Of a stretch of DNA of 64,000 bases, positions 1-12,621 are shown one piece after another. The number at the start of each line of letters is the position of its first letter. The first letter of the stretch is position 1. The stretch comes from Takakia lepidozioides (Eukaryota > Streptophyta > Takakiopsida > Takakiales > Takakiaceae), in contig CM060733.1 in assembly GCA_030704615.1 (NCBI GenBank), positions 16,184,001 through 16,248,000 on the forward strand, given 5' to 3'. Under the pieces are notes generated by a model. It ran no database searches. It was given only the letters and a program-made list of their open reading frames with translations, and was not told the origin of the DNA. The translations under genes were made by a program, and so were the position numbers.

Positions 1-171
1 TTAGTCATGTACACATCCCGCCACATTAGCAAAGACAAAATGTTATCGTCATCTACCCAACTAAGGTGCACAAGACTATCGCCGCTACTTCAATCAATCC
101 CAATCCTCATCGATATTATCCGGCCTTGACAAGTGAATGTACGCGGATTTTTCATGGGAAACATAATATAC

Positions 172-2074
172 CTGGATAATCATGCATAGTCCAAAGCAAG
201 ATGTCTCTCATCTAAAAAGATTGTCTGACCATAAGGTCAAGTGAAGCATCTAATGTCGGGACCCCCCTCCATAGCTCCTTAAGTTCATCAACTAGAGGTC
301 GCAAGTATGGGTAAGTGTAGACTACACTGGCTCAAAAGCGGCAGATGTGCCCTCCACTGAAAATCCATGAAAAAAAATTAATGTACCTTTAATTAAGGTA
401 ATTTGTTCAAATATATTTTTATCTTCAAAGGCAATGGTATACTAATCATATTTAATAAATGGTCTCATCTCAAATATTTGAGATATTTTTTATTACATAT
501 ATTTTTAAATAACTTTTTCCTTATTTAGAAATAATAGCTATTTGTTATTATATTGTAGTTTATGAAATTTGTCCATATAACAATAAGCTCCTAGAGACAA
601 TAACAATATATATATTCTTAGCAAAGATCTCCACCCAAATATGAATTTTTCAAAATGCTATGGACAACTCGTCATTTTGGGGGTTTTTTGGGTACAAAAA
701 AATCCATAGTGTCTTGATGGATGGATGGAATTGTTCACAAATTTATATTTGTGTCTATTCAAACATTGTCTATCTAGTTGTAAAGTCCATATATGAATTG
801 GTTTTGCACAAATAGGCTTTTCAGATGGCATTTGGAACATCCAATGAACTGTGACAGTCCATTGGAATTCCCTACAAAAAGTCCATAGCTTCATGAGATT
901 TCATCCAAATTCCAAAATAATTGTACCCACATGTACATATGGTAAGTGGCTAACCCATTCTAAGTCCATTTGCTATGAATATATATTTATGTGTATAGGG
1001 TGAAGAATAATATGACAAGCAGTCAGTCGAAAACTACAAATTGCAGTCCAAACTGAGCCACTCTAGTCTGCATCTATCCATACGTATCCATGTTTGCCAC
1101 TTGTTTTTTCCCTATGAGACATTCACATCATTGTTTCAATGCTCCACCAATATGCAAATTATACTACATAATGAATTACACGTCTTACTCCATGATTATG
1201 TCACTCATCAATCTTGCATCCGAATTGCGCCAGAGATCAGAAGATTAATGTAAAGTGAATAATAAGAATGAAATGGGAACACTCACCTGGTACAATGGCA
1301 GCCAACATGATACATTTTTTTATTGAAAGATACGGAGGGATGTTGTAGTTCACCATGGTCACCAGCCAAGTGGAATGACTACATGACTGGACAGAGTACG
1401 GGTTGACCCCATCCGAGAAGAAGCCGAGGTGGACATGTCGTGGGTCATCTAAGAGAAAAAACTACATCTCTTCAGTATGCCTCCATGCTTGTGAATCCTG
1501 TGGCCCACACACCTTTCCCGGGGGGCTCCGATGCGAGGCGTGTCATCTCATCAAAACAGCCAATGTGGGGCTTCGGTACTGTGCCTTCAATCGCGGGATA
1601 ATCGGAAAGTAATGCATTTTCTAGGATGAAATACCCTACGTCCCCCACATGTAATCATCCCATTAGCACACATAATACAACATCATTATGTCTTTCCCTT
1701 TATGCACCCTTTCCCTCATTAGGAAAATAATGATCAAACCGAACGTTGCCAATATTACTCACTCCTTCCAAAGCCACAATCAGATCTTGCATGAGTACTA
1801 CTCTCTAAACCCTAAACTTTGTGGAATACACTTTACATGCATTGAGAAGATTAAAGAAAATAATTTCCATGCGAGGGTGAATGGCGCTTATACCTTGCGT
1901 GGTACTTTTTGCCCTTGGACATCATCCCGATATCGGTCTTTCTTGCACTTTGGACACTTGGTCAGACGCGAATCATCTCCGTAGTATAGGGTTTTATCAC
2001 ATGAATAGGCATGAAAAATCTTATAGCCCATCCCTACAGAGTCCAAAACTTCGCGCGCCTCATCCACATATAGA
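172..2074 (-). pseudogene. CACTA (En/Spm) TNP2 transposase, three exons of a degraded copy
   Basis: Reading the minus strand, three blocks resemble TNP2 transposases. Exon a (2074-1894) has the zinc-type motif CPKC-x4-RYRDD and ends AAG|GTATAAG. Exon b (1620-1287) follows TCCTAG, carries FPIIPRLK and DDPRHVHLGFFSDGVNPY, and ends CCAG|GTGAGT. Exon c (321-172) follows GTGTAG, carries LRPLVDELKELW and LLWTMHDYPG, and ends CCAG|GTATAT. Splice phases agree across both introns (phase 0, then phase 1). In-frame stops sit in exon b (one at the usual Trp of a RWHA-like motif, one before the DDPR block) and exon c (TAG), so the copy is dead. Its 5' side is cut by the Copia junction at 2074. Further exons may lie beyond position 1. 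The family call rests on remembered TNP2 motifs; no search was run. Confidence 0.8.
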
Positions 2075-5000
2075 GCTATGATCACAAATTGTTTTCCCAT
2101 CTTTTTCACATAGATGTTTGTGTCAGCAATGCTTCGCTCAAATCTTGTCTTTAAGAGGTAAGCATCGATCCTAGCATACCAAGCTCGAGGACTTTGTTTG
2201 AGTCCATACAAACTCTTTTGCAGCTTACACACAATATCACTTCCTCCTTGTACAAACCCTTCAGGTTGTCTCATGTAGATCTCTTCTTGTAGTTCTCCAT
2301 TCAGAAATGCAGTCTTAACATCCATTTGATGAACTTCGTGATCATGTTGAGCTGCAAGAGCTAACAACACTCTGATAGAAGAAATCTTCACCACTGGTGA
2401 GAATGTTTCATTGTAATCCACTCCTTTAATTTGTGCATAGCCTTTAGCTACAAGACGAGCTTTGTACCGGTAAATAGTTCCATCAGCTTTGTACTTCAAC
2501 TTGAAGATCCACTTGCAACCAATGGCTCTTCGTCCTGTATGCAACCTAGTGAGTGTCCATGCTTTGTTTTGCATCAATGAATCCAACTCTGAGTTGATTG
2601 CTTCTTCCCATTGTAGGTTGTCTGGAGAGCGCATCGCTTCGTCATATGTAGCAGGCTCAACCACTTGTGATGTTTCTTCCATAGCTTCAATGGCACTCAT
2701 AGATATAATCAGCCTACTAGGAGCTTTTCTTTCCCGCTTAGATCTCCTTAGAATTGGCACATCTTCAACTTCATCTCTAGAGTCCATATCAACAAGTGGT
2801 TCACCAACTTCGACTCCTTGATCAACTCCATCAAGTTGAACACCTCCATCATTTGCTTCAGCCATCTCTTGTATTGGCTCCTCATAAGACTCCTCTTGGA
2901 AATGGTGTAATGGCTCTAAGCTCATTCCCATGTCATCTTCTCCCACTACCAAAGAGGGTATGAAGCTTTCATCAAACACTACGTCCCTACTGTGTTTGAC
3001 AGCCTTAGTTGTCTTATTGAACAACTTATATCCCTTCACACCTTCTGTGTAGCCAATGAAGATGCATCCTTTTGATTTGGAGTCAAGTTTCCTTCGCTTC
3101 TGAGTAGGGATATGGACATATGCACGACACCAAAAATCCTACAATGAGCCACACTAGGCTTCTGACCACTTCATACCTCTTCTGGTGTTTTTCCCAACAC
3201 TGATTTGGTAGGTATTCTGTTGTGAAGATATGATGTAGTGCCAACAGCTTCTGCCCAAAAATGATTTGAAAGATTCACTTCTTTCAACATACTCCTTGCA
3301 GATTCTTGTAGTGATCTATTCATCCGCACCATTCTGCTCAGGTGTATATGGAACAGTAAACTATCGAGCTATTCCATTCTCTTGACAAAACTGATTGAAA
3401 GCCTTTGAGATGTACCACCACCATTGTCAGATCTTAAAATCTTAAGAGGCTTTCCAGTTTGTTTTTCTGCATGTACTTTGAACTCCTTGAATTTCTCTAG
3501 CACTTGACTTTTCTGCCTTAGGAAATTCACCACAACCCTTCTTGACAAATCATCAATGAATGTCACAAAGTACCTTGCTCCTCCAAGTGATGTGGTTTGC
3601 ATTGGCCTGCACATATCAGAATGTACAATCTCCAATATACTTGTGGCTCTTCGTCCACCATCCTTAGGAAATTGACCTCGATGTTGCTTCCCTTCAAAGC
3701 AACCTTTGCATAGACGCATATCGCTCATCTCCTTCAATGGTAGTCCTTCCACAAGATGGCTTGAGAGTTGCATTTGTCTCAACTTCTTAATGCTCACATG
3801 ACCTAACCCTCTATGCCACAACTTTGTTTCTGACATGACAGGTGTAGATCCCAACTGTGGTGAAAATGGGTAAGAGCACTAGAGACATGATGTTGTAATC
3901 TATATAAGCAATTATCAAGAATAGCTCTTGCTACCACAGCTCCTGAGCTATCTGTGATAGTACAACTCTCATCTTGGAATACCACTCTGTATCCCTTTGC
4001 AACAATTTGCCTTACAGACAGCAGGTTCTTTGTTAAAGTAGGGACATGTAGGACATTTTCCACCTCTATGGTTTTCCCTTCATTGAGCATAAGAGAGACT
4101 GAGCCTTCCCCACCAATGACATGCTTGCTATCATCTCCCAAAAGAACATATTGTGTAGGTGAAAGAGATCTATAGGATAAGAAATGCTCTCTCTCTGAAC
4201 TCATATGTTGAGATGCTCCTGAATCAACATACCACACATGCTTCTGTCTAGTAGTGGCTGAGAGAGACACAACAAATAGAATAGCATTCCTCTGATGAGT
4301 AGCTATGTTTCCTTGACTCTCTCTGTTGCGCTCATCTGCAATGCGCTTTCTACAATCCTTGATCATGTGACCAAGTTTCTTGCAATAAAAGCACCTCACT
4401 TTGGCCTTTTTGATCTTTGAGCTAGATTGAGGTTTCTGAAACCTCTGGGACTTCTGAGACATATGTGAAGGGAGTCTTCTATTCAAGACTACTCCAGTCT
4501 TGCCTGTGAACAAAACTCTGTCTACCTCTGTAGACGTACCTTGACCTTTTCTTCTTGTTTCCTCCTTGAGGAGAAGTCCTATGACAACATCAATAGTTAA
4601 GTTGGTTTGTCCTACTAGAGACACCACAAAACCATCATAGGATTCAGGTAAGGTTGCCAATAACACCACTGCGGCGTGTTCATCAGTCACATTAGTTCCC
4701 ATAGAGATTAGTTGATCTCGCAACACACAAAACAAATTCAAGTGTTGTTCAACTGAGTTTGACTCGGTCATCTTCAGACCATAGAACTTTTGCGTCGCAT
4801 ACACTTGCGATGTGACATCCTTCGTCTCATATATGCTTGCTAGCTTGTCCCAAACATCCTTAGCATTCTTAGCACTTATAATGAGATGCAACTGATTGTC
4901 TCTCAAGCTTGTGATGATGCTTGCTCTTGCTTTCTGATCTTTCCTATTCCATATGGCTTGGCCAACAATAGTGTCAGGTCTTGTACCTGATCCATCAACC

Positions 5001-5200
5001 ATTCCCCATAGATCTTTGTCTAGAAGGACCATCTTCATCCTAAACTTCCAGGTTTGATAGTTAGCTCCATTGAATCGATCTTCCACTCTCACATCTAATG
5101 CACTCGTCATAGACATAGAAGGAGGATTGCTAGAAGATGACGCTCCAGCCATAATCAAGTTCTCTCAATCTCAACTACCAACTCTCACCTAGAGAATAAT

Positions 5201-5213
5201 GGCTCTGATACCA
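5201..5213 (-). promoter_or_regulatory. copia A primer binding site
   Basis: TGGTATCAGAGCC directly follows the 5' LTR on the minus strand. This is the standard plant primer site complementary to the 3' end of initiator-Met tRNA. Confidence 0.9.
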
Positions 5214-5540
5214 TGTTGGAATTCGACATAGAATAGAGATAAAAGATGAACTGATTACTGAGAACTCTCCACCCAACCATAGGACCACAACAAGCTGTGT
5301 CCACCCTCCGAGCTCTCCCTATTTATACTCAAAGTCTAATCCAGAAATAGCTGAGATAACTATAGCATAACTCTATGCTTTTACTTAAGTTATCTCCACC
5401 TGCTATTCTGGTACAATGACTTGAGTCACTAATAACTGAAGCTAACTTTAGCTATCTTTTAGCTAACCGAGGCTTATCTCTATTGTTAACTGTGACTTGT
5501 CAATACGTCTGGTTGTAGATATGTTTAATTACTTCCAACA
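5214..5540 (-). repeat. copia A 5' LTR (type-A LTR)
   Basis: The LTR reads TGTTGGAAGTAATTAAAC... to ...ATTCCAACA on the minus strand, 327 bp with TG...CA ends. A TATA-like GAGTATAAATAGGG lies near 5340-5327. Its outer end touches GPAT coding sequence directly, with AACCT (5541-5545) as the presumed target copy. The partner copy is lost. Confidence 0.92.
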
Positions 5541-5681
5541 AACCTGTTGCGCGCCCGTTCCTGGTCACCTCGATCTCGGACCCAAGCACCGCATCGGCAC
5601 CCAGATACTCCTTTGCAAAGGTCTCCACCATTATGCGGGGATTGGCAGTCAGAACATAGCGCTTCCCAAAGGAGGAAAAGA
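5541..5681 (-). pseudogene. GPAT internal fragment (copy A)
   Basis: The minus strand encodes residues equivalent to about 125-168 of the intact GPAT at 44263-45792 ([12 protein letters not shown] to RNGRATG). Upstream, the coding start and proximal 5' UTR are deleted: GGAGGAAAA is joined to the GA-rich leader. Downstream, the copia A LTR begins exactly after the ATG of RATG. So this is a copy broken first by an internal deletion and then, or before, by a Copia insertion. Copia A and this fragment share the same orientation. Confidence 0.9.
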
Positions 5682-8600
5682 GAGAGAGAGTGATGGTGTG
5701 AGGGAGTGAGCGCAGTGTGCGGGGTAATATACTGGGACATTGGTCAGTCAACCCTCGTTGACAAGGACCTATGCTCTGGCCTGGCGCGTCCAACTTAGGT
5801 CTTATTATTACCTCGTCCGCCACCCTCTGCTTCTCCGGGTCCTCAAAGCTATCATCCCCTTGGCAGCACAGCCCGACATCGCAAACTTTTATATTTGGCG
5901 TGTTGTCCTTCTGCCCAAGACCTTTTCGTGATGAGAAAAATATATTTTCTCTTCCCTTTTTTATTGACCTTTCTCTACCCACATGGCTAGCTTACCGTGT
6001 AAGTTAGCCGTACCCACGTTCACATTGCATATGTCGCATCCTTGTTCCCCAGCAGGTAACTCCATTGTTGTATTTTTGTTTGAGTTCTTTGCCCATACAG
6101 TGCTACCACCTCGCCGCGTTTGCTTTCTAGAATTGTAAATTACACTCAAGCTACTACACAATGTATCAACTCACAGCTCGACATAAATTGCACACATCTA
6201 TCCATGGATCTCTTTGGAACAACTATCTCCACTTGGGACGATTGCAACGGCGGCAATTGGTCATGAGTTTGGAGTGCTCTTCTCCACTCTTGAATCTTAG
6301 CAAACAATTGCATGAATTTGCACAAACCTACAATGAAAGGCGGATCGAGAGCCTGTATTGAGTACATAAATTGACCAAAAAAAAAAAAAAAAACATTCAA
6401 CCATTGGATGACACAGTTGAGTTTATATAGACCCTATATTATTGACAGTTTAGAAGCGTTTTCAAAAATCGTTGATTTCGTACGTAGGTGGACATTATTT
6501 TGTCCATTAAACTTCTATCCACCTTCATCTAACATAAACTAACATGTTTAACCCTTAAAGGACGAGCTATTTTTTGTGGGCCCACTAAAAAAGAGTATAT
6601 ACACTTATGGATGGGGGTGTAACTTCTTACCCCCAATCATCCAAGGGGATGAACCTTATACTTATGTGCATATCTACTATGTTCACGTCCTGTAAAAAAT
6701 GTAGGCAAATTGACCATTGCATTTGGGAGATTATAACAAAATAATATGCCCCAATTTGTAAGTGTATTCAAAAATTGCATGCAAAAAATTGTTTGACCAT
6801 AAAATTACAGTATCGAGTTGAATCTTCCTAGACAAAGGCCCTCCATAATCTAAGTATATGGCACCTAAACCACTGCCTCCCACAAAAATCAGACCAAAAT
6901 TCCAAAAATTCAGATAGGCTGCTTTGTATGTGAAATCTGGGGTGGTAAATTGTCTTGTTTTGGCTTCTTTCACAATTACACCCATGAGATGATAGATGTT
7001 TTCCAATTCCTCTGGTAAGTAAGTGCCCAGTAACATTTCAATGTGCCCTGTCCAAAAAATTTGGGATTATGATAAATTTTCAGCCCTAGATGTTATTTTG
7101 AAGATTGCCCATTTGGCTGCCACGTAGGCAGGTCAATGGTGCTTTAACACTGGATTTTCTGACCCCTTGGCACTTTGAAAAATTCTAGGGAGTAGAGCCT
7201 TTATGATTTTTTGGCGCTGTAAATTCCCACACGTGCTCCTCTCTGACATCCACAATTTATCTTTAGGGTTCACTTCCATCCACTATCATCCACTATCAAA
7301 CTGGAGCGTGGCAAAAAGAGTCGCGTCGTCCTTTAGGGGTTAAGGAAGGTAATTTTGTTATTTCAAATAATTTCATTTCATACAGGAACATAGCAATTTT
7401 AGAGGCTCAAAATAGGACGTCGATATTGTTTAACTTAATACTTTTGATTGAATGTTTTCATTATAGATTCTTCATCCCTCAAAGCATATTTTGGGAAAGT
7501 CATTTTTTTCTAATTTTGTTACGGGTCTTATGTAAAAAAACTTTTATGAAATGTAGTAACTTCTTATGGTCCATAACCTATAGAGATTCGGGTTTTTTGT
7601 AATAAAACTTGGACTATATAGATGAGCCTTTATATGTTTGTCTGGTCCATTCTCACTAATAGCATTCTCAATTAGGAATATGATGATTTGTTGTGATAGC
7701 AAAAAATTGAGAATATAGGTGTATACCGCATATAAGGGCTCACACTTGAAGATGCTATACACTTGAATGAGAAGAGCCAAAGATATGGTGAAGATGAATA
7801 TGCTCCTAAAAATTGTCATGATGGCAAAACTTGGATGTTTCCCTACAACCACAGTGCACAAAAAAGAGGTTCCAGTGACAATGCACAATGTACTTCATAT
7901 CCCACCAGGTCACCCCTATCAACCCAGTGACTCTACAAGTCCCCATGACTCCAAGTTCAATTAACAGATGAGGCCGATCTGTGGGAGATATAAGAGTTAA
8001 ACGTAGCTATTTTTCAGGCTCATGATAAGACAATGCATGCCAAAGCCACCGAGAAAAGGAGCCAACATCTTGTTGATTCCATCGACCATCTGTACACGCA
8101 AGTTCCAACCTTGTATTTGAGGATATTAAGTGATCAAAGGTTTGTAGTTTAAGCAATTGGACTACATCAGGTCTCATGATAGTGCTATCAATGCCACCCA
8201 AATGAACTTGGTCAATATTATCATAGGTCTTACACACGTGATGAGCATTTGCAAATAGACGCAAAATTTTAGGCAAACCAACATATGTATTCAGTTTGTC
8301 ATGCACTCGTCATGCACCATTCATACACATCCGCATGTTAGAGATTGCTTCTATTAATCTTCCACATGATGATGTCGTTGACGAAAAAAAGTGAAGTATT
8401 GGATGTATTTCTTGAGGCCATGGAGGCCAATGACAGAGTGTACCTCAGTGTATTTGTCAGACGAGTCAGAGAGAGAGAGAGAGATGAGGGTGGTGGTAGC
8501 GGGGAAGAGCGGGTGGGGAGGAAGGGAGGCGATGAGAGAGAGTGATGGTGTGAGGGAGTGAGCGCAGTGTGCGGGGTAATATACTGGGACACTGGTCAGT

Positions 8601-8850
8601 CAACCCTCGTTGACAAGGACCTGTGCTCTGGCCTGGCGCGTCCAAATTATTACCTCGTCCGCCACCCTCTGCTTCTCCGGGTCCTCAAAGCTATCATCCC
8701 CTTGGCAGCACAGCCCGACATCGCAAACTTTTATATTTGGCGTGCTGTCCTTCTGCCCAAGACCTTTTCGTGACGAGGAAAAAATATTTTCTCTTCCCTT
8801 TTTGATTGACCTTTCTCTACCCACATGGTTGGCTATCTGGTAAGCCAATA
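5682..8850 (-). repeat. Inverted segmental duplicate of the GPAT upstream region (segment A)
   Basis: Read on the minus strand, this block matches 52830-53346 plus 58139-60900 in order: a GPAT leader/promoter without coding sequence (8850-8420), a unit of about 2.5 kb (8420-5961), then a second leader/promoter (5960-5682) leading into the GPAT fragment. Within the unit, four patches are open in all copies: about 8306-8007 (contains HHVCKTYDNIDQVHLGG), 7888-7544 (hydrophobic), 7036-6731 (contains YLPEELENIYHLMG), and 6400-6146 (contains KFMQLFAKIQEWRRAL). A short CDIC-containing patch lies at 6078-5961. They could be exons of one unrecognised gene or conserved only because the duplication is recent. 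The coding status is undecided. Confidence 0.85.
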
Positions 8851-9899
8851 ACTTAGCGGCTCACTACTCTATATACGATTCCAACTACAAACCCTGCGTT
8901 ATCAATCTTGCCTTCCATATGGATTCCAATCTCACTCATGCCTTTTGGGAATCTACCCTACAATCCTTGCTGTCACTCTCCCACCTAGCTACATACTCAC
9001 CTTTCTCCACCCAAAGATATGCACTATTTTATGACGAAGAATGCAAATACGACCGAAGACATCAAATCACTTGATACCCATTCTCCGGCCTTCTAATGCC
9101 TTGCGGCCTGGATCTACATCTTATCTTCCTTCTGCTGGGGTCTATCCTATTGTTGAGAGCGATATGTTTGGCTTTGTGTTACACCACGTCTGTAGTGGAG
9201 TTACACCTTTAAGAGTTATGGAACCTGTGCGATTTACTACATAGACTGTTGTTTGGATATTGAAGCAGCAGGTCAACAGAGAATTGAGGGCAAGGAACTA
9301 CCAGGAGATTTACTTCGAAGAGACTTCACATATTTCCTCGGACACCAACGACATATTCTCTGATATTCATGAGTCGAGACTTCTTTTTCAATGTCAAACT
9401 GAATGTCAAACTGAATGTCAAACTGAATGTCAAATTGAAGTACCATGTCAAGTGTTTCCCCAAATCTGCATGGTTGTTGCTCTAAAATTAAGTCAATAGA
9501 TGTCCTCATCTGTATAGTTGGCAATGTACTATGAATGTTGCAAGTTGCATAGTCTTGATCATTTATCATCATCATCGACAATGTCTTCTCTCGCCTGAGT
9601 AGATTCGGTGGACTCTGACAGACGTATATTCACAAAATGCTCACCTGTTGATTGACTTGTTGATTACCTCTGTTCATGAATGACATGCTCATCACACGAG
9701 TGAGGCCAGCAATTGCTTAGACAAGGTTCTGTTGGGTATCATTGATGGTGGTATCTCTGGATTTAAAATACTCCAACTATTTATCCAACAGTGTCTCCAG
9801 TGTTTTTTATCTTTTGTCTTCGATGAGTATACTGGTTGTTTGCAGCCGATCTATGGAGTCAACCAATGTTTTGAGTGGCTTCAGCCATAGATTTATGGG
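8851..9899. other. No recognised gene; 12-bp tandem repeat at 9392-9440
   Basis: The sequence between segment A and the trihelix stop codon has only short open frames and none that I recognise. The one clear structure is a 12-bp tandem repeat, TGTCAAACTGAA, about four copies, at 9392-9440. It probably includes 3' UTR of the trihelix gene. Confidence 0.5.
9392..9440. repeat. 12-bp minisatellite
   Basis: Four consecutive near-identical copies of TGTCAAACTGAA are visible, the last with one T for C change. Confidence 0.9.
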
Positions 9900-10959
9900 C
9901 TAAGAGTAGCTCTTTTTTACGCCTGTACTGCCAATTGATCTTCCTCCTCGATTTGCACTCTTGTTGACTGAAGTAGGTGTCACTGGTTGGGTCAGTGAGA
10001 CGTAGGGTTGTGGGTTGCTGGGATTGTTGGGTGGCACAAATGGTACCTCAGGGAATGGAGTGCCAGTTTCTGTGTATGGAATGCCAACTTTGGGTGTTGC
10101 AGGAGTCTCCTTGGGTCCTGTAGGATTTGGAACAAACATCCAACTCTCGTCCTGGCAAATGTCATCAGCATCATCCCTGTCATGAGTTTCTTCATGATTT
10201 TTTGGACTCTCTTCATATTGAGCTCGATTGTCACCATACAGATCAATGGCATCCTCTGTTGTGAGACCTTGTGGTTTATAGACTTGATCCATGTCGCCCA
10301 TGAGATCCTTGACATGAGGAGGGTGAAATATCGGCCTAGCACCGAGAAATTGCTCCATCAACTCATACATCCCTCTTCCGAAATGACGGGGTAAATTGAG
10401 TGTCGATTTGTCTTGTGGGCTCATATTCCAGTACCCTTCATTGTGGCTGGTTCCAGCTACATAGTCAAATATCTTCTTGAAGTCTCCACTCAGAGCCCCC
10501 CATTTATCCTTATATGCAGGTCCATTCTTGACATGTTCGGAAGAATGTGCTTCAGCTACTTTTGCAGCTATCTTCTTCCATTTTGTTACTGATGTCTCAA
10601 ATTGATCTCGTGGATCTATCTGATCGATAGCAGCCAGGTGCTCAGCTTTTTAGCTTCGATGAGAGCTAAAACCTCTCCATGCTCCCAATTGGGTTGTCAT
10701 GGTTTCTTGGATTGGATTTCCATAGAGGAAGTCTAACTCTGTTTCTTCTTGGACCTGCAACGTTTCTTCCGCGATGGACCTGCACCTGCAATGTCGTCTT
10801 CAGTTGGGAATTCAGGCTCGCCTAGTAACATGATAGGATGTAACAAGCATTTCACAGATTCTTTCTTCATTCAGATATGAACTAGTTCTCATTTATGGAT
10901 ATGCGCAGATTGAAGCCATTTGAAGCAGATGATCGAAAGTTTTCAACAACAAACATATG

Positions 10960-11266
10960 TGTTGGAAGTAATTAAACATATCTAGAAGACTAAGAGTCTT
11001 GAAGGCCAAAGGTTTAGAAGTCTAAGAGACTATCTTGTTTAACTCACCTTTGGAAGGTGAATGGCTAGAAGGTGGATGGTCACCATAGTGGAAGTGGAAG
11101 TGACCAAGTAGGACTTTCTAGATACCTTCTTGTACAAGCTCGGGGGTGAAGCCACTAGTCTATGTGTAAGAGTATGAGGGTGGCTTCTATGGTTGGTAGG
11201 AGAGCTTTAGTTTTAGCTTTAGTCCAAGACTTTAGTTCTTGTTCATGTTCTTGCTCAATTCTAACA
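10960..11266 (+). repeat. copia B 5' LTR (type-B LTR)
   Basis: 307 bp, TGTTGGAAGT... to ...AATTCTAACA. The first 24 bases or so match the type-A LTR; the remainder does not. Confidence 0.93.
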
Positions 11267-11279
11267 TGGTATCAGAGCC
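11267..11279 (+). promoter_or_regulatory. copia B primer binding site
   Basis: TGGTATCAGAGCC lies immediately after the LTR, the usual initiator-Met tRNA primer site. Confidence 0.92.
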
Positions 11280-11327
11280 ATTCTTCTCTAGGTGAGAGTT
11301 GGTAGTTGAGATTGAGAGAACTTGATT

Positions 11328-11899
11328 ATGGCTGGAGCGTCATCTTCTAGCAATCCTCCTTCTATGTCTATGACGAGTGCATTAGATGTGAGAGTGGAAG
11401 ATCGATTCAATGGAGCTAACTATCAAACCTGGAAGTTTAGGATGAAGATGGTCTTCTAGACAAAGATCTATGGGGAGTGGTTGATGGATCAGGTACAAGA
11501 CCTGACACTATTGTTGGCCAAGCCATATGGGATAGGAAAGATCAGAAAGCAAGAGCTAGCATCATCACAAGCTTGAGAGACAATCAGTTGCATCTCATTA
11601 TAAGTGCTAAGAATGCTAAGGATGTTTGGGACAAGCTAGCAAGCATATATGAGACGAAGGATGTCACATCGCAAGTGTATGCGACGCAAAAGTTCTATGG
11701 TCTGAAGATGACCGAGTCAAACTCAGTTGAACAACACTTGAATTTGTTTTGTGTGTTGCGAGATCAACTAGTCTCTATGGGAACTAATGTGACTGATGAA
11801 CACGCCGCAGTGGTGTTATTGGCAACCTTACCTGAATCCTATGATGGTTTTGTGGTGTCTCTAGCAGGACAAACCAACTTAACTATTGATGTTGTCATA
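11328..11899 (+). pseudogene. copia B gag, 5' part
   Basis: The ATG at 11328 matches the copia A gag start (MAGASSSSNPPS). A single C is missing at about 11455 (GGTCTTCTAG for GGTCCTTCTAG), which shifts frame; the gag frame then continues from the WGxVDGSG motif to 11899. At that point it is interrupted by gypsy A and resumes at 18867. Confidence 0.93.
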
Positions 11900-12621
11900 T
11901 GTCGCGCACCTCACTTCGGTAAGCTCCCCTTCAAGTCATAGTTATTCGCTTTGATGCGCGCGCCTAACTCCCTAACTGGCCGCCGGGCCAACTCGGAGCT
12001 TCGGCTGCTCACCGGGACATAACGGTCCTCCTTTACTCCTCCACAAGACCCTCTCCCAATTTGGGCCTAGTGGAAATTCCCTTTGGTCAATGGCAGTCCG
12101 GAATAGCTCCCCACACCTTGGTCGCTTTCCGGCTCGCACGCTTACTCACTAGTTTTTGGTCACCAACGGGCTTGCACCGTTCTCGGGGTTACTACTCCCT
12201 ATATATACTTATGTGATTGTCCGCGGGGGTTTCACAAACAACCATGCCATTTTATGGCGAACCACCACGAAAACCCTCGATTCCCGGTGATGAGTCGCGG
12301 TGAGTCTTGGCCCACCCACCACGGTCCCCTTGGACCGTGATGAGTCCCAAGACTCCCACGACTCCCACCACAAGGTCTGCGCCCCCATGGTGAGTCCTAT
12401 GCCACCCCCACTAAGTCCCACTAAGCTACCACCACCCCTTGTGGAGCCACCCCCACCGCAACCCGGTGTGCGGGCTCCACCTAGTGAGTGCCTCCGCCTC
12501 CTCGAGTGCCTTGGGCACTCGAGGTTGCTTCAGCCCGCCGTACCTATTGCTGCCACCGCCCCCACCACAGGGGCAGCCCCTCTATGTCCCCCCCCTGCCC
12601 TCAAGGCAAAGGGCCACGACA
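11900..12621 (-). repeat. gypsy A 3' LTR
   Basis: 722 bp copy of the same LTR, bounded by TGTCGTGGCCC and GGTGCGCGACA in element orientation. Confidence 0.92.

Larger units (their letters stand above)
2075..5540 (-). mobile_element. copia A: Ty1/Copia retrotransposon, 3' truncated
   Basis: This minus-strand Copia element keeps its 5' LTR (5214-5540), the primer site and coding sequence from a gag ATG at 5152. Domains in order are gag, a CCHC knuckle (CFYCKKLGHMIKDC), an aspartic protease (VDSGAS), integrase (WHRGLGHV to SDNGGG) and reverse transcriptase. The coding sequence ends at the catalytic YVDD box, where GTGGATGA runs straight into CACTA sequence at about 2074. The rest of RT, RNase H and the 3' LTR are absent. 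Frame changes occur near 3830 (protease-integrase border), near 3410 (a lost base after DNGG), and between 3369 and 3039. It cannot be autonomous. It is closely related to copia B in coding sequence but not in LTR. Confidence 0.93.

Noticed and set aside
9392-9440. Possible CRISPR-like short repeats
   Set aside because: Units are contiguous with no spacers, and the window is eukaryotic.
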